A DNA stretch of 19,393 bases from Bacteroidia bacterium (GCA_030054235.1 JASGCG010000004.1:1-19393); one strand, 5' to 3'. Counted from the first letter of the stretch, positions 6,706-14,671 are shown. A program made the numbers and translations. Notes: generated by a model not told the origin, from the letters alone.

Positions 6706-7397
6706 GCCGCTCGGTCGCGCTGCTCATCTGCCTGATCGGCGGCCTCACCATGCTCGTGAGCCCGTTCCTGCCGATGGCCACCGGCTGGGCCAACGACGTC
6801 ACCGACTGGTTCAACATCCTCGCCGCAATGGCGTTCGTCCTCGGCGGTGGCAGTCTGTTGAAGGTGCAGCTCATGCGCCTGAGCGCGCGTGGACCCGGCT
6901 GGGGCTACTCGGCCGTCACGCTCCTGGCCTTCGTCGTCACGCTCTGGGTCGGCCTGGGCAAGGTCGGCGTCGTCGCCGATCCATCTGCGCCGATGGTCCC
7001 GTGGAGCGGCAAGCCCGATGACGAGGGCTCGGCGTTCTGGTGGATCTACCTCTACGTGATGACGCCGATCACCTCGACGCTCTTCGCGGTGCTCGCGTTC
7101 TACGTCGCGAGCGCAGCGTTCCGCGCGTTCCGCGCGAAGAACCTCGAGGCGACGCTGCTCTTGGCGACCGCCTTCGTGATCCTGCTCGGCCGCACGTTCG
7201 CCGGCGTCGTGCTCACCGGATGGCTGCCCGACTGGGCGAGCGGTCTGCGGCTGGAGAACCTTGCCGTCACGATCATGGATGTCTTCAACACCGCCGGCAA
7301 TCGCGCGATCATCATCGGGATCGCGCTCGGCGTCGCTTCGACGGGCATCCGGCTGATGCTGGGCCTCGATCGCAGCTACCTCGGGGGTGACGCATGA
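6702..7397 (+). CDS. Polytopic membrane protein, about six helices, unknown function
   Basis: 231 residues starting at GTG within a GTGA overlap with the previous gene. Hydrophobic helices are visible at about 4-26, 36-57, 67-87, 113-138, 147-170 and 195-217. Between helices 3 and 4 is a polar loop, VADPSAPMVPWSGKPDDEGS, which may lie outside the membrane. A conserved-looking TNR-type element, FNTAGNRAIIIGIALG, forms the last helix. The short tail LGLDRSYLGGDA is followed by an ATGA overlap with the next gene. No transporter or enzyme motif is recognisable. The tight packing with the DUF6754-like gene and the two following genes argues for a stoichiometric membrane complex. Confidence 0.75.
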   Translation: MSRSVALLICLIGGLTMLVSPFLPMATGWANDVTDWFNILAAMAFVLGGGSLLKVQLMRLSARGPGWGYSAVTLLAFVVTLWVGLGKVGVVADPSAPMVPWSGKPDDEGSAFWWIYLYVMTPITSTLFAVLAFYVASAAFRAFRAKNLEATLLLATAFVILLGRTFAGVVLTGWLPDWASGLRLENLAVTIMDVFNTAGNRAIIIGIALGVASTGIRLMLGLDRSYLGGDA

Positions 7398-8263
7398 GCG
7401 GCGGCCTCGATCGGCGATGGATCTACCTCGCCATGATGCTGGCGGTCGCGCTGCCGATCCTCTGGAACGGCGTGACGGGCAAGACGTTCCCCGAGTCGCC
7501 GACGCCGCCGTCGCAGGCGTGCTTCGATGCCATCGAGGCTCTGCCTGAGGGTTCGCGCGTGCTCGTGAGCTTCGACTACGACCCCGCGAGCGAGGGCGAA
7601 CTCGCGCCGATGGCCACGTCGTTCATGCGCCACCTGATGCACAAGCGGCTGAGGCCGGTCGTCATCGCGCTCTGGCCGCTCGGACCGACAAAGGCCGAAG
7701 AGACCATCTCCAACGTGATCAAGGCTGACTTCCCTGACCGGGTGAACGGACGGGACTTCGTGAACCTGGGCTTCCAGACCGGCAACGAAGGCGTGCTCAA
7801 GGTGATCGGCACGGATTTTCGCAAGCAGTTCCCGGTCGATCGCTCGGGCACGCCGGTCGATCGCCTGCCGATCATGGAGGGGATCACCAAGGTCGGTGAC
7901 TTCCCGCTGGTCATCACGATCAGTGCGGGCTATCCCGGCGGCAAGGAGTGGGTGCAGTACGTGTCGAGCTCCAACCCCGGGCTGGTCCTGCTCGCGGGGG
8001 TCACGGGCGTGCAGGCCTCGCAGGTCTATTCGTACTACCCAGGCCAGTTGCGCGGCATGCTTGCGGCCATCAAGGGCGCCGCCGAGTACGAGGCGCTGGT
8101 GAGCGCAGCGATCGATGGCGATGGCGTGACGCCGCCTCGGTACACCGAGGCCCGACGCCGCATGGCGCCGCAGCTCTTCGGCCACTTGCTGCTGATCGCG
8201 CTGATCGTGGCGGGCAACGCCATGTACTTCGCGCAGAAGCGGTGCAAGGCGGTGGCACCATGA
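7394..8263 (+). CDS. Membrane-anchored protein with central soluble alpha/beta domain, unknown function
   Basis: 289 residues. A single N-terminal helix (about 10-25) and a single C-terminal helix (about 262-280) bracket a domain of roughly 230 residues. It begins ACFDAIEALPEGSRVLVSFDYDPASEG (42-68, read in pieces), continues with RPVVIALWPLGPTKAE (87-102), DFVNLGFQTGNEG (121-133) and DFPLVITISAG (169-179), and ends PGQLRGMLAAIKGAAEYE (216-233). Repeated strand-Gly-helix units suggest a Rossmann-like sandwich. The C-terminal helix is preceded by arginines (EARRRM) and followed by QKRCK, so topology is ambiguous; the central domain may be periplasmic. ATGA overlaps join it to the genes on both sides. 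No catalytic motif is recognised. A small in-frame repeat gives PVDRSGT-PVDRLPI at 148-160. Confidence 0.75.
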   Translation: MSGGLDRRWIYLAMMLAVALPILWNGVTGKTFPESPTPPSQACFDAIEALPEGSRVLVSFDYDPASEGELAPMATSFMRHLMHKRLRPVVIALWPLGPTKAEETISNVIKADFPDRVNGRDFVNLGFQTGNEGVLKVIGTDFRKQFPVDRSGTPVDRLPIMEGITKVGDFPLVITISAGYPGGKEWVQYVSSSNPGLVLLAGVTGVQASQVYSYYPGQLRGMLAAIKGAAEYEALVSAAIDGDGVTPPRYTEARRRMAPQLFGHLLLIALIVAGNAMYFAQKRCKAVAP

Positions 8264-9309
8264 GTGGCGCGACCATGGATGCATCCGGACCGGCTCAGGG
8301 CAGGTGGTGGATCGGGCTCTTCCTCGTGATCGCCGTGCTCGTGGCGATCCGTGCCGGCATCGGCGAGGGCATGGGTCGCGTCTATGTCCAGACGGAATCG
8401 ACGTCGTATGCGTCGACCACGAACGAGCAGGGCCGCGTGACGTGGTCGGTCGTTGCCGACGGCACCGACGGTGCGGTCACGATCGAGCGCGACCTCTTCC
8501 GGACCGCGGGTCAGTTCCGGGCGGCCGAGTCGGCTGCGCCAGGCCAGCAGGCGATCCGCGTCTCCTGGGATCGAACCATCGGCCTGTGGCTCGCGGCCTT
8601 CTTCACGCTGGCCGTCTTCAGCTTCCTGGCTGGTGACAACCCCGCCTACAAGCTCACCGAGAGCATCGTGATCGGGGTGAGCGCCGGCTACTGGATGGTG
8701 GTCGCCTTCTGGGAAACGCTGGTCCCCAAGCTGTTGGCGAACCTTGCGCCGGACATGGTCAAGGCGTGGTGCATGCCCAACCTCGAGGGCGGCGCGTTCA
8801 ACCCGATCGCACTCATCCCGCTCGGTCTGGGTCTCATGCTGCTCTCGCAGCTCACGCCGCTGGGCCGCCACGTGGGCCGCTGGCCGCTGGCGTTCGTCAT
8901 CGGCACGTTCGCGGGCCTCAAGATGGTGAGCCACGTCGAGAGCGACATCATCGAGCAGGTCCGCGCGACGATGCTCCCGATGGTGGCCTTCGGCGACGAT
9001 GGTTCGTTCGCCGTGTGGGCGTCGCTGCGCAACGTGCTCATCGTGGTCGGCGTGCTCTGCACGCTCGCCTACTTCGTCTTCAGCGTCGAGCACAAGGGTG
9101 CGGTGGGCCGTGCGGCGCGGGTCGGCGTCTGGTTCCTGATGATCACCTTCGGTTCGGCCTTCGGCTTCACGGTCATGGGCCGCATTGCGCTGCTCGCCGC
9201 ACGCTTCGAGTTCCTCTTCATCGACTGGCTCTGGCTCATCGATCCCAAGGGTGAGCGGGGCATGAAGGTGGTTGCCACGCTGGTCTCGTGCATCGTCGAC
9301 ATGACCTGA
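8260..9309 (+). CDS. Polytopic membrane protein, unknown function
   Basis: 349 residues, starting at the ATG of an ATGA overlap; a longer open frame reaches 7948 but overlaps the previous gene. One helix (17-32) is followed by a loop of about 70 polar residues (40-105, beta-rich: VYVQTESTSYAS, GAVTIERDLF) that is probably extracytoplasmic. Then come helices near 106-124, 134-156, 183-198, 207-225, 256-276 and 290-312. Recognisable blocks are AGDNPAYKLTESIVIGVSAG (124-143), FWETLVPKL and FGFTVMGRIALLAARFEFLF (301-320). The pattern looks family-like, but I cannot name it. It is the last of the four overlapping membrane-protein genes. Confidence 0.75.
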   Translation: MSGATMDASGPAQGRWWIGLFLVIAVLVAIRAGIGEGMGRVYVQTESTSYASTTNEQGRVTWSVVADGTDGAVTIERDLFRTAGQFRAAESAAPGQQAIRVSWDRTIGLWLAAFFTLAVFSFLAGDNPAYKLTESIVIGVSAGYWMVVAFWETLVPKLLANLAPDMVKAWCMPNLEGGAFNPIALIPLGLGLMLLSQLTPLGRHVGRWPLAFVIGTFAGLKMVSHVESDIIEQVRATMLPMVAFGDDGSFAVWASLRNVLIVVGVLCTLAYFVFSVEHKGAVGRAARVGVWFLMITFGSAFGFTVMGRIALLAARFEFLFIDWLWLIDPKGERGMKVVATLVSCIVDMT

Positions 9310-9331
9310 GCTGGCTCAAGGTCGCCACCCC

Positions 9332-9339
9332 GGAGAGGA
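9332..9339 (+). promoter_or_regulatory. Shine-Dalgarno site of the porin-like gene
   Basis: GGAGAGGA, 5 bases before ATG 9345, one of the strongest ribosome sites in the window. It decides the start at 9345 rather than 9288. No terminator hairpin lies between the previous stop (9309) and this site, so read-through from the upstream block is expected. Confidence 0.7.
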
Positions 9340-9344
9340 CCATC

Positions 9345-10733
9345 ATGCATCTTGCCGCGATGGTCATGGCGTCCAGCCTCGCAGGTTCGCCCGAGTGCGA
9401 TCTCCAGCATGAAATAGATGCACTGAGCGCCGACCTCCGTGCGTTCGAGCGCAGTCGGTCGCAGGGAGCACTCGATGCCGAGCGGGCGAACGAGATCCGC
9501 GCCATCGTGAAGGATGCGCTGGCTGACGCAGGTACGCGCACGCTGATGCAGGTCGGCTCCGACGGACCGTTCGAGGGCGACAACTTCTACCGGCTCGATG
9601 CCACGGGCACCGAGATCAGCTCGGCCGACGGCAACTTCCGGTACCACCTGAACGTCCAGATGCAGCTGCGTTTCGTCTGGAATCATCGCGAAGACCTTGG
9701 CGATACCCAGGGGTTCGAGAATCCACGCACTCGGTTCATCATGGATGGCCATGCGTTCGGCAAGGAGTGGCGGTACGCCCTGCAGCTGTCGCGCCCGGGC
9801 GGGGTGCCGTCGCCACGTGTTCCTGACGTCGAGGATGCCTGGGTCGGCCGCGTGCTCTCGTCTGAGCTGCAGTTGAAGATGGGCCAGTTCCGGCCAGGGT
9901 TCACGCGCGAGGAGATGCTGCCGTCCGCAACCACGACCTTCATGGAGCGCAGTGCGCTGAACAACTACTTCCGTGCTGCGCGCTCGCGGGGCATCGCGCT
10001 TGAGTGGGAGACGGAGCACTTCATGTGGCGCAGCGGCTGGTTCGACGGCATCACGGTGCGGTCGCCATCGACGCCCGGGGGAGCCGACTGGAACACCGGC
10101 AACACGGTCAACCTGCCATGGGACAACAGCCTGGCGATTGACTGGGCGTTCTCCAGCCGATTCGACTGGAAGCTCAACGGGACCTGGCGCGAGCTTCGGG
10201 AGTACACGCCTTGGCTCGACATGAAGGGACAAGCCACCAACCTCGGGGTGGCGGTGGATGCCGAGAAGGCCAGCCCCTCGGCACCGTTCCCGGCCGATCC
10301 TTGGATGATCGAGGTGACGGCCGACCTGATGCACAAGCAGGCAGGCTGGTCGCTCTACACGTGGGGCGTGTTCCGTCGCGTGCAGAGCGACGACGGCCAG
10401 TCGAACCAGTGGGGTGCGCTGGTGCAGGCCAGCACGATGCTGGCCGAGAAGTGGGAAGCAGCGCTTCGATACAGTCTCGGCGACTCGGGAGCCGATGCCG
10501 ACGCCGCATACCCCATGCTGAGCCTGCTGGAACTGAACCTGAGCCACTACTTCCACGGGCACAGCATGAAGGTCCAGCTTGACGTGGGCTATTCGTTCGA
10601 GGGGCTCAGTGCGAACAACCTGGGCAATGGTTTCGCGACGCCGGGCGCCAGCCTGCTGCCCGATGTCCAGCCGCCGGCCGGCGACGTCTCGGGACAGATG
10701 TACGTCGGCATCCAGTACCAAGTGCTCTTCTGA
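9345..10733 (+). CDS. Outer-membrane porin-like protein
   Basis: 462 residues. A short hydrophobic N-terminus (MHLAAMVMASSLAG) resembles a minimal signal peptide without a positive n-region. It is followed by a coiled-coil-like helix (about 20-62, QHEIDALSADLRAFERSR) such as anchors some porins to the wall. The rest alternates aromatic and polar residues in short strands with turns: NFRYHLNVQMQLRFVWNH, PRTRFIMDGHAF, WRYALQLSRPG, LQLKMGQFRPGFTREEML, in order. It ends VGIQYQVLF, a terminal Phe typical of outer-membrane barrels. 'QLKMGQFRPGFTREE' recalls the phosphate-selective OprO/OprP-type porins, but the solute cannot be inferred. An in-frame start at 9288 would add a basic MHRRHDLSWLK segment before the signal, a possible alternative, though less well supported than the Shine-Dalgarno sequence before 9345. 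Confidence 0.82.
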   Translation: MHLAAMVMASSLAGSPECDLQHEIDALSADLRAFERSRSQGALDAERANEIRAIVKDALADAGTRTLMQVGSDGPFEGDNFYRLDATGTEISSADGNFRYHLNVQMQLRFVWNHREDLGDTQGFENPRTRFIMDGHAFGKEWRYALQLSRPGGVPSPRVPDVEDAWVGRVLSSELQLKMGQFRPGFTREEMLPSATTTFMERSALNNYFRAARSRGIALEWETEHFMWRSGWFDGITVRSPSTPGGADWNTGNTVNLPWDNSLAIDWAFSSRFDWKLNGTWRELREYTPWLDMKGQATNLGVAVDAEKASPSAPFPADPWMIEVTADLMHKQAGWSLYTWGVFRRVQSDDGQSNQWGALVQASTMLAEKWEAALRYSLGDSGADADAAYPMLSLLELNLSHYFHGHSMKVQLDVGYSFEGLSANNLGNGFATPGASLLPDVQPPAGDVSGQMYVGIQYQVLF

Positions 10734-10749
10734 CGCGACAGCCGGGGCG

Positions 10750-10755
10750 TATGCT
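10750..10755 (+). promoter_or_regulatory. Predicted -10 box of zwf
   Basis: TATGCT in the 31-base gap after the porin stop, 9 bases before ATG 10765, giving an expected leader of about 3-4 bases. No Shine-Dalgarno sequence is present. CTGACG at 10730-10735 resembles a -35 but is only 14 bases away. Confidence 0.45.
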
Positions 10756-10764
10756 CAAACGTCC

Positions 10765-12336
10765 ATGACGGCCGCGCCGACAGCACCTGCCACGATCGAA
10801 CGCCCAGAATCGTCCTCCGGATCCTCGCCCGCCGGCGCTGATCCGTGCGTGCTGTTGATCCTGGGTGCCAGCGGCGACCTGACCCATCGCAAGCTCATCC
10901 CATCGATGTACGAGATGCACTGCCTTGGCGCGCTGCATCCGTCGACCGCGATCCTGGGCATGAGCCGGACTGCGAAGACCGACGAGAGCTGGCGCGCGGA
11001 GCTGCGCACGGCGGTGCAGGCTTCGGTGCAGGGCTTCGATCCCGCGCGCTGGCACTCCTTCGAGGAGCGACTCTTCTATCACGCGGGCGATGCCGCGACG
11101 CAGGCGGCCTACCCTGCGCTCGTCGAGCGCCTGGGTGCGCTGGCTGCCGCGCGCGCGACCCGCGGCAACATCCTCTTCTACCTGTCGGTGGCACCGTCGC
11201 TCTACGAGCCGATCGTGCAGTGCATCGACGAGGCAGGCCTGGTGAGCGAAGGCAAGCGCTGGTGCAGCATCGATCCCAAGGGCCGATCCTGGCAGCGCAT
11301 CGTGGTCGAGAAGCCCTTCGGCACCGACGAAGCCAGCGCTGCGAGCCTGAACCGCGCGCTCGGCCGGGTGTTCGAGGAGGACTCGACCTACCGCATCGAC
11401 CACTACCTCGGCAAGGATCTCGTGCAGAGCCTGCTCGTGCTTCGCTTCGCCAACAGCATCTTCGAGCCGGTCTGGAATCACCGCTACATCGACCACGTGC
11501 AGATCACCGCCGCCGAAACGGTTGGCGTGGGCACGCGCGGGGGCTTCTACGAGCAGACCGGTGCGGTCCGCGACATGATCCAGAGCCACCTCATGCAGGT
11601 GCTCGCCTTCGTCGCGATGGAGCCGCCGAACCGGATGCGGGCGAACGAGATCCGCAGCGAGAAGATCAAGCTCATTGGTGCGATTCGTCCCACGGCTGCT
11701 GCCGAGGTTGCGACCCACGGAGCCTTCGGCCAGTACGGCGGTGGTCCCGAGCCGGCATACGCGCAGCTGCAGGGCGTGGCGCCGGGCTCGACGGTCGAGA
11801 CGTTCGCGGCGATCAAGCTGCATCTGGACACGTGGCGCTGGGCCGGTACGCCGTTCTACCTGCGCACCGGCAAGGCCATGCGCGCCAAGCGCACCGAGGT
11901 CGTGGTGCAGTTCAAGCCGCCAGCTGCCGACCTCTTCAAGGATGTGCCGCACGGCGCCGGCGGCGTGCAGGGCAACCGCCTCGTGATCGAGATCGCGCCC
12001 CGCGAGCGCGCCGAGCTCCGCTTCGAGAGCAAGGTCCCCGGTCGCCGCATGGCGATCGCACCGATCGCCATGCAAGCCGACTTCCGCAAGGAGTTCGGCG
12101 GTCAGCCGGTCGAGGCGTACGGCCCGCTCATCGTGGATGCCATGCGCGGCGACCAGTCGCTCTTCAAGCACCGCACCGAGGTCGAGGGCGCGTGGAGCGC
12201 CGTCATGCCGTTCCTCGATGCGCGCAGCGCGCCGCTGCGCGAGAGCATCGTGGGCAACTATGCGCAGGGTTCATGGGGGCCACGCGCCGCCGATGACCTC
12301 ATGCTGCGCGACGGCCGCGCCTGGCACGACGGCTGA
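10765..12336 (+). CDS. zwf: Glucose-6-phosphate 1-dehydrogenase
   Basis: 523 residues. Catalyses the NADP(or NAD)-linked oxidation of glucose-6-phosphate to 6-phosphogluconolactone, the entry to the oxidative pentose phosphate (and Entner-Doudoroff) route. The Rossmann fingerprint LGASGDLTHRKL is at 33-44, EKPFG at 182-186, and the active-site RIDHYLGK with the catalytic His at 210-217. C-terminal beta-sheet domain blocks include GTRGGFYEQTGAVRDMIQSH and PFYLRTGKAM. The first 27 residues are an Ala/Pro/Ser-rich extension before the core. The frame is open further upstream, but the ATG at 10765 follows a -10 box. pgl follows after 3 bases, so the two enzymes that act in series are co-expressed. 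No gnd or edd is visible. Confidence 0.96.
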   Translation: MTAAPTAPATIERPESSSGSSPAGADPCVLLILGASGDLTHRKLIPSMYEMHCLGALHPSTAILGMSRTAKTDESWRAELRTAVQASVQGFDPARWHSFEERLFYHAGDAATQAAYPALVERLGALAAARATRGNILFYLSVAPSLYEPIVQCIDEAGLVSEGKRWCSIDPKGRSWQRIVVEKPFGTDEASAASLNRALGRVFEEDSTYRIDHYLGKDLVQSLLVLRFANSIFEPVWNHRYIDHVQITAAETVGVGTRGGFYEQTGAVRDMIQSHLMQVLAFVAMEPPNRMRANEIRSEKIKLIGAIRPTAAAEVATHGAFGQYGGGPEPAYAQLQGVAPGSTVETFAAIKLHLDTWRWAGTPFYLRTGKAMRAKRTEVVVQFKPPAADLFKDVPHGAGGVQGNRLVIEIAPRERAELRFESKVPGRRMAIAPIAMQADFRKEFGGQPVEAYGPLIVDAMRGDQSLFKHRTEVEGAWSAVMPFLDARSAPLRESIVGNYAQGSWGPRAADDLMLRDGRAWHDG

Positions 12337-12339
12337 GCC

Positions 12340-13134
12340 ATGGCGATCGATCCCTACGACCTCGTCGATGACTCGTTCCCGGTGCCGGCGCTCCCGGGCC
12401 GCGTGGTCACGGGCATCGAGGCGGATGACGTGCACGGATCGCTCGGTGCGGACCTGCTCCTGCAGGCCAACAACTGCGTGCGGGCGTATGGCGAGTTCCA
12501 CCTGGCGCTCTCTGGCGGGTCGACCCCGCTGCCGTTCTACCGCTGCCTGATGGTTGATCCGCGCTTCCGGCAGCTGCCGTGGGAGCGCACCCACCTGTGG
12601 GTCGTCGATGATCGCTGTGTGGCGCCCGATGATGAACGCTGCAATTTCCTGCACATCCGCGAGACCATCGTCGAGCACGTCGAAATCCCGCCGCATCAGG
12701 TGCATCCGATGGATGCCCACCTGCCCGGCGCGGCCGAGGCTTACGACCGGGCGCTGCGCGAGACGCTCGCCTGGCGCGAGGTCGGCCACGATCGCCTCGA
12801 CTTCGTGCTGCTGGGGATGGGTGGCGATGGCCACACCGCGAGCCTCTTCCCGCACAGTCCGGCGCTCGTGGAGCCGGAAGCGCTGGTCGTGGCCAACGAT
12901 GGGCCGACCGTCACGCCGCCCGCGCGCGTCACGATGACCTACCGGCTGCTGAACGCCTCGCGATTCGTGGCCGTGCTCGTGATGGGCGCATCCAAGCACG
13001 CCATGCTCGAGCGCGTCGCGCGTGCAGACGCGGACGATGCCGCGACCCTGCCGATCCGGGGCATCGTGCCGACGGGCGGTGAACTTCGCTGGTACCTCGA
13101 TCGCGCCGCGTGCACGGGTGTGCAGTCACCCTGA
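12340..13134 (+). CDS. pgl: 6-phosphogluconolactonase (DevB/SOL type)
   Basis: 264 residues, hydrolysing 6-phosphogluconolactone to 6-phosphogluconate in the cytoplasm. Family motifs are LALSGGSTP (55-63), THLWVVDDRCVAPDDERCNF (84-103), which contains the phosphate-binding region, and LLGMGGDGHTASLFP (157-171) with the catalytic-loop His. The C-terminal region carries RVTMTYRLLNASR and the RGIVPTGGELRWYLDRAA end typical of the family. It starts 3 bases after the zwf stop with no strong Shine-Dalgarno sequence, consistent with translational coupling. It ends 9 bases before the convergent ruvX stop. The N-terminal 50 residues are less conserved than the rest. Confidence 0.93.
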   Translation: MAIDPYDLVDDSFPVPALPGRVVTGIEADDVHGSLGADLLLQANNCVRAYGEFHLALSGGSTPLPFYRCLMVDPRFRQLPWERTHLWVVDDRCVAPDDERCNFLHIRETIVEHVEIPPHQVHPMDAHLPGAAEAYDRALRETLAWREVGHDRLDFVLLGMGGDGHTASLFPHSPALVEPEALVVANDGPTVTPPARVTMTYRLLNASRFVAVLVMGASKHAMLERVARADADDAATLPIRGIVPTGGELRWYLDRAACTGVQSP

Positions 13135-13137
13135 CGC

Positions 13138-13152
13138 GGCGCCTCACGCGCC
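13138..13152. terminator. Weak inverted repeat between convergent pgl and ruvX
   Basis: GGCGC (13138-13142), a 5-base loop and GCGCC (13148-13152) sit at the junction of the two convergent genes and extend into the ruvX 3' end. There is no U tract in either direction, so it may be a coincidence of GC-rich sequence or part of a bidirectional stop. Confidence 0.2.
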
Positions 13153-13560
13153 CTGCGCATCCAGGAATCCCTGCAGGATCACGCAGGCGGCGAGCGCATC
13201 GCGGATCGCCTTCTTCTGGCCGTGCGTGCGGCCGCTGCGCTGCAGGAACTCCTCGGCATCGATGCTCGAGCAACGTTCGTCCTGGAGGTGGATCGGCAGG
13301 TTGGTGCGCTGCCGCAACAACTCGACGAACGAGCGCACGATGCGTGCGCGCGGGCCCTCGGAGCCATCCATGTTGAAGGGCATGCCGACGACGAGGTCGG
13401 TCGGGTCATGGCTCTCGATCGCACGAAGCACAGCGTCGCGGACGAGGTCGTGTGTGGTCGCCTGCACCACCTCGAGCGGCATGGGCAGGCGGAGCACGCT
13501 GTCCGCCACGGCCAGGCCCGTGCGCTTGTCGCCCAGATCGATGGCGAGGAGGCGCGGCAT
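13144..13560 (-). CDS. ruvX: RuvX/YqgF-type RNase H-fold nuclease
   Basis: 138 residues, the usual size for YqgF. RNase H-like fold with metal-binding acidic residues at expected places: D8 in LAIDLGDKRTGLA, E95 in LQDERCSS and D121 in AIRDALAA. The family loop VVGMPFNMDGSEGPRA (57-72) is clear. In proteobacteria YqgF processes the 5' end of pre-16S rRNA; it was earlier proposed as an alternative Holliday-junction resolvase. The start codon overlaps the stop of the pyrophosphorylase gene (ATGA), so its expression appears tied to that gene. The usual DERxTS is DERCSS here. No ruvC or ruvB is adjacent, although ruvA lies on the other side of the pyrophosphorylase gene. Confidence 0.92.
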   Translation of the reverse strand: MPRLLAIDLGDKRTGLAVADSVLRLPMPLEVVQATTHDLVRDAVLRAIESHDPTDLVVGMPFNMDGSEGPRARIVRSFVELLRQRTNLPIHLQDERCSSIDAEEFLQRSGRTHGQKKAIRDALAACVILQGFLDAQGA

Positions 13561-14645
13561 CAGCGGAGCGACGGCGGAAGACGCGCCACGAGGTCCTTGA
13601 CCTGCTCGGCCAGGTCGGCCCGGCAGACGAGCGTGGCATCCTTGGTACGCACGATGATGACTTGGTCAAGCCCGATCGTCGCGACGGTGTGCGATGGATC
13701 GTCGCTGGCGACGACCACGTTGGTCGAGCCCACATGCTCTGTCGCGCAGGACGCACGATTGCCCGCCTCATCGGCCGCCAGCGTCGACCCCCAGCTCGGC
13801 CACGACCCCACGTCCTTCCAGTCGACCGGCATCGGCACGGTGCAGACTGACAGCGAGGCGTCCACGCTCGCGGGCTCCATGAGCGCCACGTCAACGCTCA
13901 CCTTCGGCAGGCTCGGATAGACCTCCGCGACGGTGCGAGCGGGGTCGGTACCCCGCGCGGCGGCATCGTGGATCCGCATGAGCCCGGCGTGGTTGTCGGG
14001 GCGGAACCGTGCGATCGCGTCGAGCACGGTCCTGGCATGGAGCACGAACATGCCGCTGTTCCAGCCGAAGCGGCCGCTGGCCACGTACTCCTGTGCGGTC
14101 TTGATGCCGGGCTTCTCGACGAAGCGTTTGCAGTGGACGGCCGGCGCGAAGCCCGGCACCGCGTCGCCGTACTCGACGTAGCCGTACCCGGTCGCTGGAT
14201 GGGTCGGCGTGATCGCGAACGTTGCGAACCTCGTTGGGTCGGCCTCGACCAGTGCAAAGCCGGTCTGCATGCACGCTTCAAACGTCGCCTGTGGCGTGAT
14301 GAGGTGATCGGCGGTCAGCACGCAGAAGATGGCATCGTGATCGCGCGCGGCCAGCACCGCCGCCGTGAAGCCAACGGCGTTCAGCGTGTCGCGACCGATC
14401 GGTTCGCCGAGGACGTTGCGGGCTTCAAGCCCGGGCACCGCGGCAAGGACGAGCTCCCGGTAGGCATCGGCCGCGCACACGAGCCTTCGTTCCGCCGGAA
14501 CGAGTCCCGCGATCCGCTCACCGGCGATCTCCAGCAGGCTTCGGCCGTCGATGAAGGGAACGAGCTGCTTCGGCATCGCTGAGCGGCTCATCGGCCAGAG
14601 CCGCGTTCCGCTGCCGCCTGCCATGATCATTGCGTATCGCGCCAT
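13560..14645 (-). CDS. manC: Mannose-1-phosphate guanylyltransferase (GDP-mannose pyrophosphorylase)
   Basis: 361 residues: the short, single-domain form without the C-terminal phosphomannose isomerase domain. Makes GDP-mannose from mannose-1-phosphate and GTP for glycan or polysaccharide synthesis. The nucleotide-binding loop MAGGSGTRLWPMSR (8-21) with the conserved downstream Lys (K26), TADHLI (111-116), GYGYVEYG (153-160), RFVEKPG (174-180) and WNSGMFV (195-201) are all present. The substrate-loop block reads EPIGRDTLNA rather than the common EPxGRNTAPA, a variant that suggests a subgroup. The start (14645) lies 7 bases after a TAGGAT -10 box shared head-to-head with the ruvA promoter region. 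The gene precedes ruvX with an ATGA overlap. Confidence 0.93.
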   Translation of the reverse strand: MARYAMIMAGGSGTRLWPMSRSAMPKQLVPFIDGRSLLEIAGERIAGLVPAERRLVCAADAYRELVLAAVPGLEARNVLGEPIGRDTLNAVGFTAAVLAARDHDAIFCVLTADHLITPQATFEACMQTGFALVEADPTRFATFAITPTHPATGYGYVEYGDAVPGFAPAVHCKRFVEKPGIKTAQEYVASGRFGWNSGMFVLHARTVLDAIARFRPDNHAGLMRIHDAAARGTDPARTVAEVYPSLPKVSVDVALMEPASVDASLSVCTVPMPVDWKDVGSWPSWGSTLAADEAGNRASCATEHVGSTNVVVASDDPSHTVATIGLDQVIIVRTKDATLVCRADLAEQVKDLVARLPPSLR

Positions 14646-14652
14646 GCGCGGG

Positions 14653-14658
14653 ATCCTA
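14653..14658 (-). promoter_or_regulatory. Predicted -10 box of manC (leaderless)
   Basis: On the minus strand TAGGAT is followed by 7 bases and the manC ATG (14645). It lies within the 38-base manC/ruvA divergent gap, which leaves no room for a normal leader. No Shine-Dalgarno sequence is seen. Confidence 0.45.
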
Positions 14659-14671
14659 CGCGGTTGCCCGG

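Noticed and set aside
9069..10721. 550-codon minus-strand frame opposite the porin
   Set aside because: The sense product has strand periodicity, a signal-like start and a terminal Phe; the antisense one has none.
10606..12171. 521-codon minus-strand frame opposite zwf
   Set aside because: zwf motifs on the plus strand settle the coding strand.
13138..13152. Strong terminator between pgl and ruvX
   Set aside because: The 5-bp stem lacks a U tract on either strand; kept only as a low-confidence feature.
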